The notes: generated by a model from the letters alone, not told the origin. 64,000 nucleotides of DNA from Diprion similis (GCF_021155765.1 NC_060105.1:17765001-17829000); one strand, 5' to 3'. Shown: positions 36,250 through 49,900, counted from the stretch's first letter. Translations and numbers: made by a program.

Positions 36250-37785
36250 AGTATGTATTTTATATAACGCGGATATAATTTACGCGCTTTTCCTTTCGTG
36301 TTTCCCGTACACAAAGTACAAGTTTTTCTGATGGCCTAGTGAGTCTATGAATGCGCATGCGCAAAGTACTGCAAGAAAGTCACTACAGGATCTGATATTA
36401 CGCGACCCTAACCTCAATTGCGTGCTTCGTGAAGAAAACGAGTAACATAAGCTTCTTATACAGGGTGTGCCAAAAGTGTAGAAACCCGTGAAAATCTTGA
36501 GGGGTCCGGTGAAAAAGAAATTACCAAGGTTAAATCTTAGGCGTTGACTGATTAGGTAACTTTTGACAAGGAATTCAATGGTGACTTTGATTTGACCTTG
36601 AACATCATCTTCAAAGTCATTTTGAGCTCAACTTTGATTTTTCGAATGGGAATCCCCATTTTTAATGCGTCGGAAAGAGCGGAAAATTTTAGGTCCAAAT
36701 ATGTATCAAGCTCTAGGGTCAACGTGATGTTCACGGGTTAAATAAAGGTCAAAACTCAAAAGTATTCTTGATAACAATAATGCGGGTAATTTTCAAGATC
36801 CGCGTCTCACGTAAGATGTTTAACACAAAAGTTATCAGCTTTGTTCAGGACCATCTGATCAGCTGTTAAAAGTTGACATCGAAGTCAAACTTCAAGGTTC
36901 ACTATTTTTTAATGAAAGTTTTGATTTTCATCGCCATAATTCATATCATCTTTCGGCGCAACCTTAGAGCATCTACTATATGCTCTAAGGTTGAGAACAA
37001 TTCAAGCATATATTATATGAATTGATTCATCTATTGCGGCGCTCTACAAAGTCACCCAAAAGTGTGAGGCAAGGGGAACTTATTTCAAAATGCACCCACG
37101 ACGTCCACGTCGTCATTGCTACGTTGCGCCGAAAGAAGAATGATGGTGATGAAAATCAAAACTTTTATTAACAAAACAGTGAACTTTGAGGTTTAACTTC
37201 GATATCAACTTTCAAATGCTGATCAGATCCTCCTGAACAAGCCTGACAACTTTTGTGTGACACATCTTACGTGAGATGCGGATCCGCATACATTTGACCT
37301 TTATTTGACCCGTGAAGGTTGAGTGACCCTAGACCTTGACACATATTTGAATGAAAATTTTCCCGCTCTTTCTGATGCTGGCATCAAAAATGGGGGTTCC
37401 CATTTGAAAAATCAAAGCTGAGCTCAAAATAACTTTGAAGATGAGGCTCAAGCCCAAATCAAAGGTTACCATTGAATACCCTGTCAAAAATTACCTAAGA
37501 TTCAACCTTGGTCATTTTTTTTCACCAAACTCCGTGAGATTTGTAGGGGTTACCATACTTTTGGCACACCCTCTATAAAGAGTTGTGTGTAGCAAGGACG
37601 CGACGGTTTTTTCGCCTCGCGTATTTGCAATATTTGTCTCTGGCTTGCACAAACATACTCGCCTTCGGCTTGTATGCCCACCTGCGACTCATATTGCAAA
37701 CTTAATTACACTCGACCTGAAAAGACCTAGTTTTTCCTCCTTGTTACACAATAGGTATAGTATTTACATGTTATTTTGAGGACCT
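36250..37785 (+). repeat. Interspersed repeat, family D, split by a fold-back insertion
   Basis: Flanking parts 36250-36456 and 37578-37785 align with 23885-24345: ATATAACGCGGATA, GCGCATGCGCAAAG, TTGCGTGCTTCGTG, then CGACGGTTTTTTCGCCTCG and CGCCTTCGGCT. The middle is the 1.1-kb fold-back element. Confidence 0.75.
36461..37573. mobile_element. Fold-back (long terminal inverted repeat) transposon, non-autonomous, TA target
   Basis: Begins CAGGGTGTGCCAAAAGT and ends with the complement ACTTTTGGCACACCCT. The two arms, about 36461-36960 and 37120-37573, are diverged inverted copies over nearly 500 bases each. Examples: GACCTTTATTTGACCCGTGA on the right against CACGGGTTAAATAAAGGTC on the left. The flanks are TATA on both sides. 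The uninterrupted family D copy (near 24135) has one such site, showing where it inserted. No transposase frame. The termini and TA target suggest Tc1/mariner-type mobilisation, which is inference. Confidence 0.8.
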
Positions 37786-37961
37786 TAAATTCCGGGACCG
37801 AATACCTGCATACCTATTCGCATGTCCACACGCGCAATTGAATTTCAAATTATAAAACACAACTAAAAATAGATTGCACTTGAGCACCGTCAGCAGCTTA
37901 AAATGAATCGAACGCGCATCTAAACGAGCGCGAGTTTCTTATCGCGTGCCGTAAGCATAAG

Positions 37962-37993
37962 CGTTGACTAAAGATACGTATCTTCAGTCAACG
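37962..37993. promoter_or_regulatory. 32-bp near-perfect palindrome upstream of beta-ureidopropionase
   Basis: CGTTGACTAAAGATAC is followed with no spacer by GTATCTTCAGTCAACG; one mismatch in 16 pairs. It lies about 220 bases before the start codon at 38215. A role as a protein-binding site is only a guess. Confidence 0.5.
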
Positions 37994-38214
37994 GCATAAA
38001 TGAAGCTCGTATTAAGTCATCTTCAGACGGACGATATGATTGTATGTCGTATAAGTCGTATTCGTCGGTGATCCGAACATCAAGCGCCGATTGGTCGGCG
38101 AACATTGAAATAAAAAGGAATAAAAAGAAGCACATTCCACTGATTCCACTTTGATGCCAGTCGCTGGATGATTATTGCGGGACGTGAGTCTGTTCACTTA
38201 CATTCTCCTGTAAA

Positions 38215-41200
38215 ATGGAATCTTATACATTGGAGGATATTTTAAATAAACACTTACCGGTAAACGAGTTACTAGAAGTGAAGAGAATTTTATATGGAGG
38301 AGAATTAAGGTGAGTTATGAGCAGATGTGCCTCGTTTTATGACTAAACATATAAGGTATTCAGTGCCAATTCGGACAAGCTTTGCCCGCACATTTTTGTA
38401 TTTTTCATTTTTTCATGCAGCTGTTTTTCAGTTAGTATTCGATCTTTTTTATAGATCCACCCTTTTTAAAAATCTTCAAAAATTCTCCATGATTTCATTG
38501 TTTGGTCTGATAATTTTTGGGTAGATTCCATAATGAAGTAATTTGTTTTTCTACTTTTCGATTTAGCACTTTCAAAATTTTGGATTTACAAAAATCAACG
38601 ATTAATCGTTTTGAAAATATTGACGATTCGGTAATTGAGTATGAAACGAAATTTTCTTTAAATAAAAACTATTAGAAACACGATCAATAATCGTTGAAAA
38701 TGTTAATTTCACATTTTTTCCATAATTTTAACATACATCTTAAAAAGTTGAAAACATTTAAGAACCGTTTTAGAATTTTGTAAACTCGTTTGAATACAAA
38801 TACCCTCTACATCTTAGCAAACAGAAGAATTTTGATTAATTGTTGGAGAAATTAAGAAGGTGGTTTAGTAGTATTTTATTTATGTTAATTGTACATCACA
38901 TATCATGTTTTTGAATGGTCAACATTACTTCCTTTAATCTTCCTAATGTTTAAATATTCATAACTGGAAAACTATGTTGCTCCAAAAAAATGTAAAAATT
39001 TTAGTTTTCAGAAATGTTACTACCACGTAACATATTTCAATCGAATTAAATATGATGAGGTCAAAACCTGGTCGAATTGGCATAGAATGTCCTATACGCA
39101 AAATGTAGGTGAGTGTTTGTTGAGCTGTCTGCAGTATCGAAACATGGAACTAAAACGTTATCGTTTTACGAGTTATCTGGGTTTTAAGTTTTCATGTTAC
39201 GTTTCAACGCCATCATGTATGTAATATAAATGCATCGGTAATAATGATAATGATATGTAAAAAATGGTACTAACAGGGATTTGAACCTTCCAAAGTCCAA
39301 AGGCACCGATGATGTCGAAATAAAGGGATGGAAGTTTAGTGCTTCACCCGAGCAGCTTCGTCAACCTCGAATAGTTCGAGTTGGTTTGATACAGCATTCG
39401 ATCGTACTGCCAACGACAAGTCCTATCAATCAGCAAAGGGATGCTATATTCCAAAAAATTACAACATACGTGGAACAAGCCGCTGAGTGTGGAGTCAATG
39501 TACTTTGCCTTCAGGAAGCTTGGTGTATGTTTCTTAAAACTAAGTAGTTAACTCAGTGAGCAGGAAGGTTCTTTTGATCAAATCAATTGTTACTGAGGTT
39601 TTAACAGGCCCTTTTATGGCAAACTCATGTCATAAAATTTCCAAGATATTCTCTCGTACAAAAGAGAAAGAAAGTTTCAATTTTGGTTTCTAGACTTTTT
39701 GTATTCGCGTGCTTTGGCTATATTATTAAATTTGTCGATTTCAAAACACTCATTTTCTAAAAACAACAAATATATATAACAGTCAATGAAATATAATAAA
39801 ATTTTTGAACGCTGTCAGAAGATGGAAATAATGTTGATTGATCAAATGTTGATTGCAAAAAGTAATAAAAATCAAAAAATAATTATTGGAGTGCACTTTT
39901 GACATGAAAATAAACAAGAAAGAGTTCCTGATAAATTATGTCGAAACAAAAATAACTGTGAAGTATTACAGAATTCAGAGTTATAAAATATCAATAGAAG
40001 TGTTACCAACATTGAAGTTAGTTGATAACGTTTTTTGAATATATTTGTGACTGTGTAATTTTTGAAAGATACATTTTCCATCCTGCCATTTACCGGAAAT
40101 TGTTTCGATCATTTTGACATCAAAAATGCATTCCAATAATGATTTGTTAGATTATCATTATTTATTACATTTAATTGCGAATTGTGAATATTTTTTATAT
40201 TCTATTAATTTATCTTGTATTTTTTCAAACTTCGATACATTCAAATTTCCTCAAATCGACTGATCGTGCTTGAGATGCCATGAAATGTCCCATATGTAAG
40301 CATATTTCAGTAATTTCTCAGTCGATATTGTAATAGTAAACGAGTGAGAATTTACAGCGATGCCTTTCGCCTTTTGTACGAGGGAGAAACAGCCATGGTG
40401 CGAATTTGCGGAGGATGCATCGGACGGTCCGAGTGTCGAGGTTCTTCGCAAGTTGGCACAGCGCTACAACATGGTCATTATATCACCAATTCTGGAACGG
40501 GACAGTAACAAAGGTGACACAATGTGGAACACGTGTGTGGTGATCGGCACAGATGGCAATATCATTGGGAAGCACAGGAAAAATCACATTCCACGAGTTG
40601 GGGATTTTAACGAATCAACTTATTACATGGAGGGCGATACGGGGCATCCTGTTTTTGAGACTCGGTTTGGTCGTATCGCTGTCAACATTTGTTACGGCCG
40701 ACATCATCCGCAAAACTGGATGATGTTTGGAGTAAATGGCGCAGAGGTAAAAATTAATTTTGGAATAGGGTAAGCACTTGTCTGGGAAAGCTGGAATCAC
40801 AAGAAATGTCAGGAGATTTTGTATCAGTCAGGGAATTTCAGCAAATACGTGCAATTTTCCTTGGAAATCCCATGAAGTATGGTGTTCAATGCGATCTTTG
40901 AGTTTGTAAACTGTTTCTCATGATTTAAACTGGTTGTTAATAATCTTTCTTGCATGCTACGCTTATTTGACAGATTTTTTGGTTTAAGATCATGTAGTGC
41001 TTCTATCTTTACCGACCGAATAAATTCTATTTTTTTTTTTCTATCTATGTGGAATATACAAACGAACGTAAAGAGTTCGATTTTTCCGATTTTCGGGACA
41101 TGAGTAACTTTTCTGAATTCAGCTACAAAAAAACCATTTGTACTGTAGAAATTTGAATCCTTTGTGTCCGTTTATTAATTTAATATAGGTAGAAAAAGGG

Positions 41201-43091
41201 TGAGTTTGCCCGGTCGGTAAAGGTAGGAGTATTACATGACTTTAAGAATGGGTGCAAACGTCTAAAACGAAAGTTAGAGATCGTTTACTAAAAAGAAATT
41301 CTGCAAATAGCTATTTTCAGAGTGAACGAAATTACATTTGTATAAGTATAATACAACAGATGTTTGTTTAATTAGCGCGTTATAACTATACATCAATATA
41401 AGATTGCATGAATATTTTTCAGACAATTTGTGGGGATCTGGTTAGCGAGCAAAATAAGCCAAATAATTGTTGGAATCAGGTTAAAAAATTTAGAGTTTAG
41501 TCATTCTGAATGTGCTAATTATAAAACTTTTCTCAACATGATGATATCTTAGCTTGTGTTATTCAAATCTACTCAGATTCATTTCAATTACATAGGAGAG
41601 ATGTTGTTTCATTCGTGTTCACCGTCATTGGTATTAATAAAATTAATAGATTTTTTAAATGGTTTTCCTCCTTTTCCTAACTTTCGTATTAGATTATGGG
41701 ACCAAAACTTCATTTTTACTTTACTTCATTACCAGTGCTTACGACCTTCTGCTTTCTTTTAACAAGATTCGTCACTTATGAAAAACGATTGCTCTTATAA
41801 ATCAGTCGGTTTAAAAATAAAATTCAATCTAAGCATGCCAGGAGATGTCTCGAAGGAAAGAATATATTTTTGAGTTGAGAAAATCAATTTCACTAATAGA
41901 CTAATGAACAAAAAATGGTAATTAAAAAATAGTAATAAAATTCTCAAAATAATGACAGTAACTGTGATAAGTATCCTAAAGTCACTGCAAAAATTTCAGA
42001 GATCTTGTGTTGAAGTTATGAAAGTTTTAAAATACCGCGTGTATTATTATGACTTGGGAGGAGATTCTATGACTGCGGGACAAGGAGTTTTGAAATGGTT
42101 TTACTAGTAAACGAGCTCCCTAAAATTGGTGCAACTTCAACATAAGCTTGTTATTATTAAAACTAATCAATGAGTGTTTTCTTGAGAATTTTTACATTAT
42201 CTTCACTGAAAATGTGGAAGCTTTTTAATGAACTATTCCATATCAACGTCTAAAATCACAGTAAAGCGTTGCAAAATGCGATACGGAAACGAGGAAAAAA
42301 GTCAGAGAGAAGCGTAATTTCGGTCAGGAAATTTCCAAAATCAAATAGAATGGCCACCTGTTGAAAGTGCAGAGAAGTAAAAACTTGCATTTCGATTTTT
42401 CACTTTTTATAGATCGTATTCAATCCTTCAGCAACAGTCGGTTTACTGTCCGAGCCCTTGTGGCCAATTGAGGCTCGCAACGCAGCTATAGCAAACAGTT
42501 ATTATACCTGTGCGATAAACAGAGTTGGTACTGAAATATTTCCCCATGCTTTTACCTCTGGGGACGGTGCTCCTGCTCATCAAAACTTTGGCCACTTCTA
42601 TGGATCGAGTTATGTGGCTGGGCCAGATGGAACCAGAACTCCCGGACTTAGTCGTCATCGTGACGGTCTTCTAGTTGCCGAATTGGATCTTAATCTTTGC
42701 CGTCAGACAAGAGACGCTTGGGGATTCAGGGTGAGGAGGTAGAAATTAGCAAGAAAAAAAACACAGTTAAAAATTTGTATCAAATAACACTGTAAATTCT
42801 ATTCTACGTATCTTCAATGTCTAAAGACAGCTCAGAGTACAGTTTACACCGGCTGAACAGATATTATCTGTTTATTTTATTAAAAATCGTTCCAATTAAG
42901 TTGAAACGACATTTTTTTTATCGCACTGTAGAAAAATGAGTGTGAATTTGTATTGTGTAAAATTCATTTTTGCATATGTATTTGTAAAATATAATTTACA
43001 ATTCTAGATGACGCAGAGACTGGACATCTATGCTCGAGAACTTGCAGAGGCCGTTAAGCCTGACTACAAGCCACAAGTAATTCGGGAATAA
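38215..43091 (+). CDS. UPB1: Beta-ureidopropionase (N-carbamoyl-beta-alanine amidohydrolase)
   Basis: Exons: 38215-38309, 39277-39524, 40358-40746, 42413-42730, 43008-43091 (TAA). They give 377 residues (human 384). The N-terminus [15 protein letters not shown] and C-terminus [19 protein letters not shown] follow the family closely. Nitrilase-superfamily catalytic residues are visible: Glu in LCLQEAW, Lys in [18 protein letters not shown], Cys in [12 protein letters not shown]. Known role: third step of reductive pyrimidine breakdown, turning N-carbamoyl-beta-alanine or its methyl homologue into beta-alanine or beta-aminoisobutyrate, ammonia and CO2 in the cytosol. Drosophila names it pyd3. 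In insects beta-alanine also feeds cuticle tanning. Its 3' end faces the BRPF 3' end about 820 bases away. Intron 3 holds a TTAA-flanked MITE and a family C repeat. Confidence 0.96.
40984..41245. mobile_element. Palindromic MITE, family B, TTAA-flanked copy
   Basis: TTAA at 40984-40987 and 41242-41245 bound inverted ends. Left: GATCATGTAGTGCTTCTATC then TTTACCGACCGAATAAATT. Right: complement of AGTCATGTAATACTCCTACC with the same TTTACCGACCG core. It lies in a beta-ureidopropionase intron. No coding capacity. Confidence 0.75.
41340..41720 (+). repeat. Interspersed repeat, family C
   Basis: Contains CAGACAATTTGTGGGGATCT, AGCTTGTGTTATTC, GTTTCATTCGTGTTCACC and GGTTTTCCTCCTTTTCCTAAC. An inverted relative is at 44900-45125, and parts recur at 21075-21410 and 22565-22620. 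Confidence 0.6.
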
Positions 43092-43909
43092 GGCCTTTCG
43101 CTTTTTCAATTTATTTAAAGCTCTTGACGTCTTCGTCTTTTAAGAGTTTGGTGAGTTGAAAATCAACACTTTTTGTTCATTTGATTAAGAGACAGTCACA
43201 CATCGAATATTTACCTAGCTGATGTATCCGTAAGATACGATGATTTTCCAAAAATACGATAATACGAAGTAGCAAAATCATAAACATAAGCTTGGATATA
43301 GATTTTCAGTAGAAAATTGCTTTAAAATAGCACAAATTCTAGTATATTCATTCTATTTCGCTCTACGATTGCTTATTATTTTCTTAGAATTATATTTGGA
43401 AAATTTCGCGAAACAGATTCGCTCTTCACTAGTCAATTTATTATCGCTATTCGTTGATCAATCTCGACAACAGTACAATTTTCAAAGTACGAATATTTAG
43501 TTACACCAACGTGATAAAAAAAAAAAAAAAGTGTCTCACCGGTGCTGTAGAAAAGAGTTTTCTGAATAAATTCCGTCTTTGCAGCGAGAAATCGAATAAA
43601 AATACCAGATTTTTCACCACTTAAAAGTGATTTGACTTGAAAAATCGCCATCTGAGCTGTTGCCAACAACTTTGATCATTCCTTTTCTTTACGAATACAT
43701 TAATCCGATAAATACCCAATGTACACTTATCTCGTAATGAAATTGTAAGAAAAAAAAAAGTATTTACGACCCACCAATATCCCTAATAATTTAACCCAAG
43801 TCGAAGTCACATTTAGAGAATGTCGACAAACATATGTGATTTGCGCTTGGTGAGAAAATAAAAGCGACGAAACAAAAATATAACCATATTTCAAACGGCT
43901 GGATATAAG
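43092..43909. other. Convergent intergenic region
   Basis: 3' UTR and spacer DNA between the beta-ureidopropionase and BRPF stop codons. A 15-base A run is at about 43518. No gene supported. Confidence 0.5.
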
Positions 43910-46900
43910 TTATACAGACGAGGCTGTGGCAAGTGCAGAGTTGTGTGTTTGCTTGCGATAATGCAGCGCCTCTTGATAGGCCTTTTTGACTGCTTTTCGG
44001 TCCGCAGGTTTTCGAGATTCGATTAGTTTCGCTTCGTCCAACTCTTTTGACACTCCCAATTTTTCCAACTTCTCACCAGGCAGCCATTGCCTGGAAATTG
44101 AAAAATTTGATAACGTGACGGATTGTTGAAAAATGATTAAACTAATCAAAACTTATTAAATAATGAAACGAGCTGTTTGAAAGGCAAGAGAAACTGAGAT
44201 TGCAGTTTCTGAAACGTCGAAATTACCAGGTACGTTTTGTGTCGAAGAACAAAACAAGAAAAACAGGATCCTTGTAATTGGCAGCGAGAGCGAGAACGTC
44301 GTCAGGCGGCGCTGGAATCGGAACTCCTTTATGAACGGTTCCTCTGGGTGTTCCAGGATCGATAATCAGTGCGGGATACCAAGGATATCCTCGGCACTTT
44401 GCCCACACAAGTTGCAACGCTTCCAAACGATCGTCGTCTTCTCCTTCTCCGTCTGCATCCTCCTCACCTTCTTCTTCGGTACTTTTCTCCTTTTCTACCT
44501 CGGATTCTTTTTCAGTTTCTACATCTGCATCCTTTTTTTCAACCTCTGGGCTCGACGTACGACTCGTCGAACAGCTGCTACAGCTTGAAGATTGACTTTC
44601 ACCTTCTCCTCCGTCGCTATCGGTTACTCCACTCCTGGAATGTATGTGTGACCAAATTTGAGACTCGACGCTGAGTTAAGAACATTTCTCTTCTGATAAA
44701 ATCCATTATTACTATCTATTAATTATAATATTTTTACTAAATTTGTACAGGCCTCAGAACAGTGAATTTCTTTTTTAAATATCAGCATATGTCTAATGAA
44801 ATCGTGATAAATTTTTTGAACCTGAGGCACTTTACAATTTAATCGATTATCTAGCGCAAGTCTTTCGGTCACAAATCTAATGTTGACTTCATTAATCTGA
44901 ATATAAGTCGGCCATACTACTGGAACTAAAAATCAGGAAACGATGAAAAACCGTTTGAAGAATCTCTAGCAGCGTTATTTTTTTTTTTTAATCCTGGTGA
45001 ACACGAATGAAACAACTTCCTTGGTACATAATAGTATTGATTTTGAGCAAATCCGAATAACACAAGCTGATTGTGAGACGTAGAAAATTCGAGAAAACGT
45101 TTAAAATGGTTGAAATTTGGTATTTTCAATTGGAGTTTAATAGTTTTGGTTCATTTTAGTCGCTAATCAGATTCCTCTTCAGATAAATTATAGCATAGTT
45201 GTAAAACATAAATATATTTCAGCCTCTCATACCTGTACACTCTAAAACTATCTCCTTGTTTTTTTTGGTCCCCTTCTGCAACGGGGGGCACGCCACTTCT
45301 ACTTGCACGAGCTTTGGCCTTGCGTGTGAACAACACCGCAGTTCGTCGATTAACTCCACCACCCCCTGTTTCCTTTTCGTTTATCTGTGACTCTGATTCT
45401 CCTCTGTTGCGGCTAGTTCTTTCTCGTTTCCGTGGTTTGGCGACGGTTGATTCCTCTTCGACAACAGGATCGAATTCAGGATGATCTTTACGAGCTTGCT
45501 CAATAAGCGCTCCGCCTTGCTCGCGCATTCTAACTCCGGCTCGATAAAACATTGTATCCTTCCGATTGTAAGCAAGACAATTGTTCACCATGAGGTTGAA
45601 GTCAGCTTCAAATGCGCCGATGGAATCGTACTCTTGTTTTTCTAGTTTAACCTGTAATTAAGATGTTCATTTGAATTTATTTTTTTAAATTTCCATTTCC
45701 TACAAATACGTTCCTTCAGTATGAAGCTTATCGGAATGCGGTCATACAGTGTTTCACAATCTGTAGGCGTAAGTAATTTCCCGCTCTACTGGAAAAGGAA
45801 GTTATTATAATCACCCCAAAAATGAAAAGTTGGCTTCTTACCAGATCTCCACGGTTTAACGTCTAAAGAATAACTGACCATTTTCACATGGACGCCGAGA
45901 GTGAGTCTTATCAATTTTTTTGCCAATGATATCTCGAGAATAAGGAAAACAGATTCAAATGATTTCGTCCTCAATCGACGCGGATTTTGTCAACTTAGAA
46001 CTGATTAGATTTTATATCTGAATGGTCCGGTAGTTTTCGAGTTATCTGGATAACAGAATTTGTAAAAAAAAATAATAAAAAATTTCATTGATGATATCTC
46101 ATGGACGGCTGTATGAATTTGAATGATTTTAGTCTCAATCCACGCGGCTCTTTTGAACTCAGTATTGATGAAATTTTGATTCTGATTGGTTAAGCAGTTT
46201 TCAAGTTATTCAAATAACAAAAGAAAAAAAAAGAAATTCAATGAATGATATCTTGAGAACAGATGAGATCCGATGATATGAGTCTGAAACGATGTACATC
46301 TTTCTTAATTCAGATCTAATTAGATATTGGATCTGATCATTTTCATGGTTTTCAGATTATTCAAATATTATAACGAAAAACTCTTTTGATGATACTTCAA
46401 GAATGGTTGAATGGATTTTGATGATTTTGTTTTGAATCGACGGCGTGCTTTTCGGCTTGGAACTGGTTAAGTTTTGGAGTTACTTGATTCAATGAATTTT
46501 TACTGTTTTCGAAACGTATCAAGGAAATGTTCGTCGGTTGGCCCATCAAAGTAAATTTTTGTCTCCGATTTAACCACACCTGAATCGTTGATAGATCCAT
46601 AGGATGCGATACTAATTCAAGATAATCTGTGACTTGATCGGTATCGACTGGCTGCCCAAACACGTCGTTAGTATCCCTTGCTTTAATTCCTTCTAAGAGT
46701 GACCTGAGCACACTTTCGAGCGGTCGAAGTTCGTACCATAAGCACTTCTCTTTCCTACAACAATGATATTGCGAGTTAGTTGTTGCTTAAGTGAAGTAAA
46801 CTCTCATCTAAATCCTAGTACTATGGTATACTTGTGCAAGGAAATCGAATGTATCAGATTGGAGCTTATTTACACTTTGAATAACTCCTTCTTCAGCTTT

Positions 46901-49900
46901 TCACGCTTTCGAACCAACTCACAGAGGAGTCTTGCCCGTTCTAAATCCTGGCGTAAGCATTGCCAATACTTTAGTTGACGATAAAGTTCTCCTCTCAGTT
47001 CACCATCCGCGGCTGGTGATATGTGACCTCCCAACGCCGGAGGACGAGAATGTGGATGGGAACTTTGAAGCCTTCTCAGAAGCGGTACACCATTTCGAAA
47101 TTGGCGTTTCAGAGTCCAGTAAGCTATCAATCTTTGTATCAACTGACTTCTCTTAGGCAGGCCCTCAGCCAAGCTGCATAATTAAGAAATTCAATGATTA
47201 CTAAAAAATTACATTTTTACCATCAAAAATGTACAATTGTAGATTTAAGACTATAATTTTCTTATTTGCGCGTATGGATTAGAGTGGTCCTTAAAAAAAT
47301 CATTTTCCAATTTTTACCATCCCACCCCCAAAACCGCCTCAAAATAATTAAAAATAATCCTCTAATCTTGACTTCAAACGAGTAAAACTTGGTCAAATTC
47401 TATTAGACTAAGCAGCGTCAGTTGTAGGCCGCCAGACGGAGATACTGGCTGGAGGAGTCCTTTGATAGTCGAAAATTTCAGCTCATGATTACTCAAAAAC
47501 CAGTAGCCATAGGAAGTTGAAAAAAAAGTGTCTAGTGGAATTTGATCTGCTTTTACTGTTTTTGAGTGCAACGAAATCGGCCACCTCTTGATAATCTCGT
47601 ATTGTATATTCGAAAAGATGAGTTCCTTAAAAATGAGATCCTAAAAAAGCCAATTGCTTAGAAGTAAAAGTTTCAAGAAGATGAATATTTGTATGTTTTT
47701 TACTGGCTTTCACATTCTCAAAAATATATTTTTTCATGGGCGTTATGGAAATAATTGTTCACTTGTAGATCACAGAAATTATGGAGTGTTTTACCCCCTT
47801 CTTTTCCTATCAACTAAGCTGCAGAAAATTATTGTGCACAAAGATTGATTTGTAAAATATTTTCAAAGTGCCAAGATACAAACACGAACATGACGAATAT
47901 CTGAAACTGCTGTTAAATATTAGAAGTTATTTATGGACCTAAGCCACATATTTCAAGTACGACAAATGAAAAAACTTCAGGAAGAACAATTTTGAATCTA
48001 TAATATTAAACTAGTTGTTCCAAGGGTATAAAGACATTTGTATCAAGATGGTTTCACAGGATTCCACAAGATTTCAGGAGATTTATAAAATTCTGAATGA
48101 TTTAAAGACCTCATTAAAATCTTCCACAATTTACCTGGCAATTTCTCGTATCCGTTCGGGAGGAATAGTGGGTATTGAAATAACTGGTGCGGATGAGCTT
48201 TTTTTGTTGGCAATAGCCCTACGCCTGGCATCAGCGGGATTGTTGGAAGGTTGGTAATCCGGAGGAGCATGCCCCTCGCAGTAAGCAGTTTTCTGAACGA
48301 GCATCGGTTCGCCGTTAGCTGGCTGAACAGTTCTCATTCGCATGCAAAGCCCGGCTTGTTGCGCACAGGTGACGTGAAAGGCGGCATAACAGCTGCTCTT
48401 GTGACATTGTATGCAGGCGCCAGCGCCTCTTCTCTTGCACACGCAGCACGTAAGTTTCCAGCGAGCTGAAGGAATACTCTCTATACTGTCTATGGGCTCC
48501 AGAAATACCGTGTTCGCAAATCGCACCTCTGGTATCCAAAGTGCGCAAACTACATGCGCCCAAGTCGCGGGGCGATCTGTCTGCTTGAAAGCTCCGCCTC
48601 TGTTTGGACAGAGAACGCAGTCGACAGCTCTGGAGGGACTCTGCAAGCACCTAAAACGAGCATAAGATTTGGTTATCTTCATAAATTTGAAAGAACCGTC
48701 GAAATGAGTTTCGCTGCAATCTGTTAACTGAAAACTCTATGTTATGCACCATAAATAAGCAAGTAAATTACTGCCAGAATCTCAACCAGAAATGGTAAAA
48801 TCCAATACGCACCTTCTGCATAGCCATTGTCCTTCGGGAATATAAGGCACTCCGTAACAATCCTGGTGTACGGCTAAATTGCACATGTCACAGAACAGGA
48901 TCGCGTTGCTATTCTGGCATTCGCCGTCCATGCAGATGCAGCAGACCGCATCTTCGTCTGCTGCTACTCCTCCACCTCCGTTCGTTTGCTGCTGGAAATA
49001 CGATTCCTTCTCTAATCGATCCATGAGTAGCTCAAATATGTCAGCCGCCAGTGGCGGCTGAAGACCTGCCGCTGCTCGACGCTCGTTTACGATTGCCAGC
49101 CACGCTGAGTCCTCTTCGTCAAGGTCGTACTCGACTTCGCCTGAGATTACAAGATTACAAGTTAATTTTGTACATGATCTATTTAATTTTACCTAAGGTA
49201 ATCGTTTTATAATAACATAAATTTAAATACTCTACTTTACAAACACGGCTTTCTTTGGCACGTGCACACTTTGAAATAACTCAATTTTAGGCATTGCATC
49301 ATTGAGCGTAAGTTAGTTGACCTTAGATACTGGGTTACTTATATGATGTCAGTGGCAACATTGTCGATTTTTAAATCAAACTTTCTTTCAGAGGTTTGGA
49401 AATGAAAATGGCGTCTGTTACACCTGTGAATGAGCGATATCTGACTTGTGTGATTACAGTGATTGCCTAGCTCATGCCACGTTCACACTCATCAGAAATC
49501 GCCCACTTTCCACACTTGTAACACAATTTACTACTGTTACTGGGGATGAATTTTATTTGATCTCGCTAAATCTTTGGTTGTTTAATCCTTTAAAGCATAT
49601 ATTTTTGCTTGCAGTAAAAGTGCATGAAACTGTGTACTGTCGAGATTGATGACTTCAAAATGGGGTCCAATCTGAGAAACTTTCAAAACTCAAAATAGCG
49701 AATCTGATATGGCGGACAAACAAAAACAATGAAATTTTTTGGTGTGTATTAAGTTTGTGTAAAAATTGGCATTCGGATTTTTAGGATGGATCAGCAGAAA
49801 ATGCTTTTGTTCGTGTAGAAATATGGACCATTTGGTTCTGGAAAAGCAGGACCGATGCCTATTGGCAGCGATCAATTAGTGAATAATTCAGGTCGTCACC

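Noticed and set aside
45928-46520. CRISPR-like array
   Set aside because: Units are long, diverged, without spacers, and lie in a eukaryotic intron.
48251-48665. Plus-strand frames of 72 and 84 residues
   Set aside because: Antisense to the BRPF extended PHD exon.
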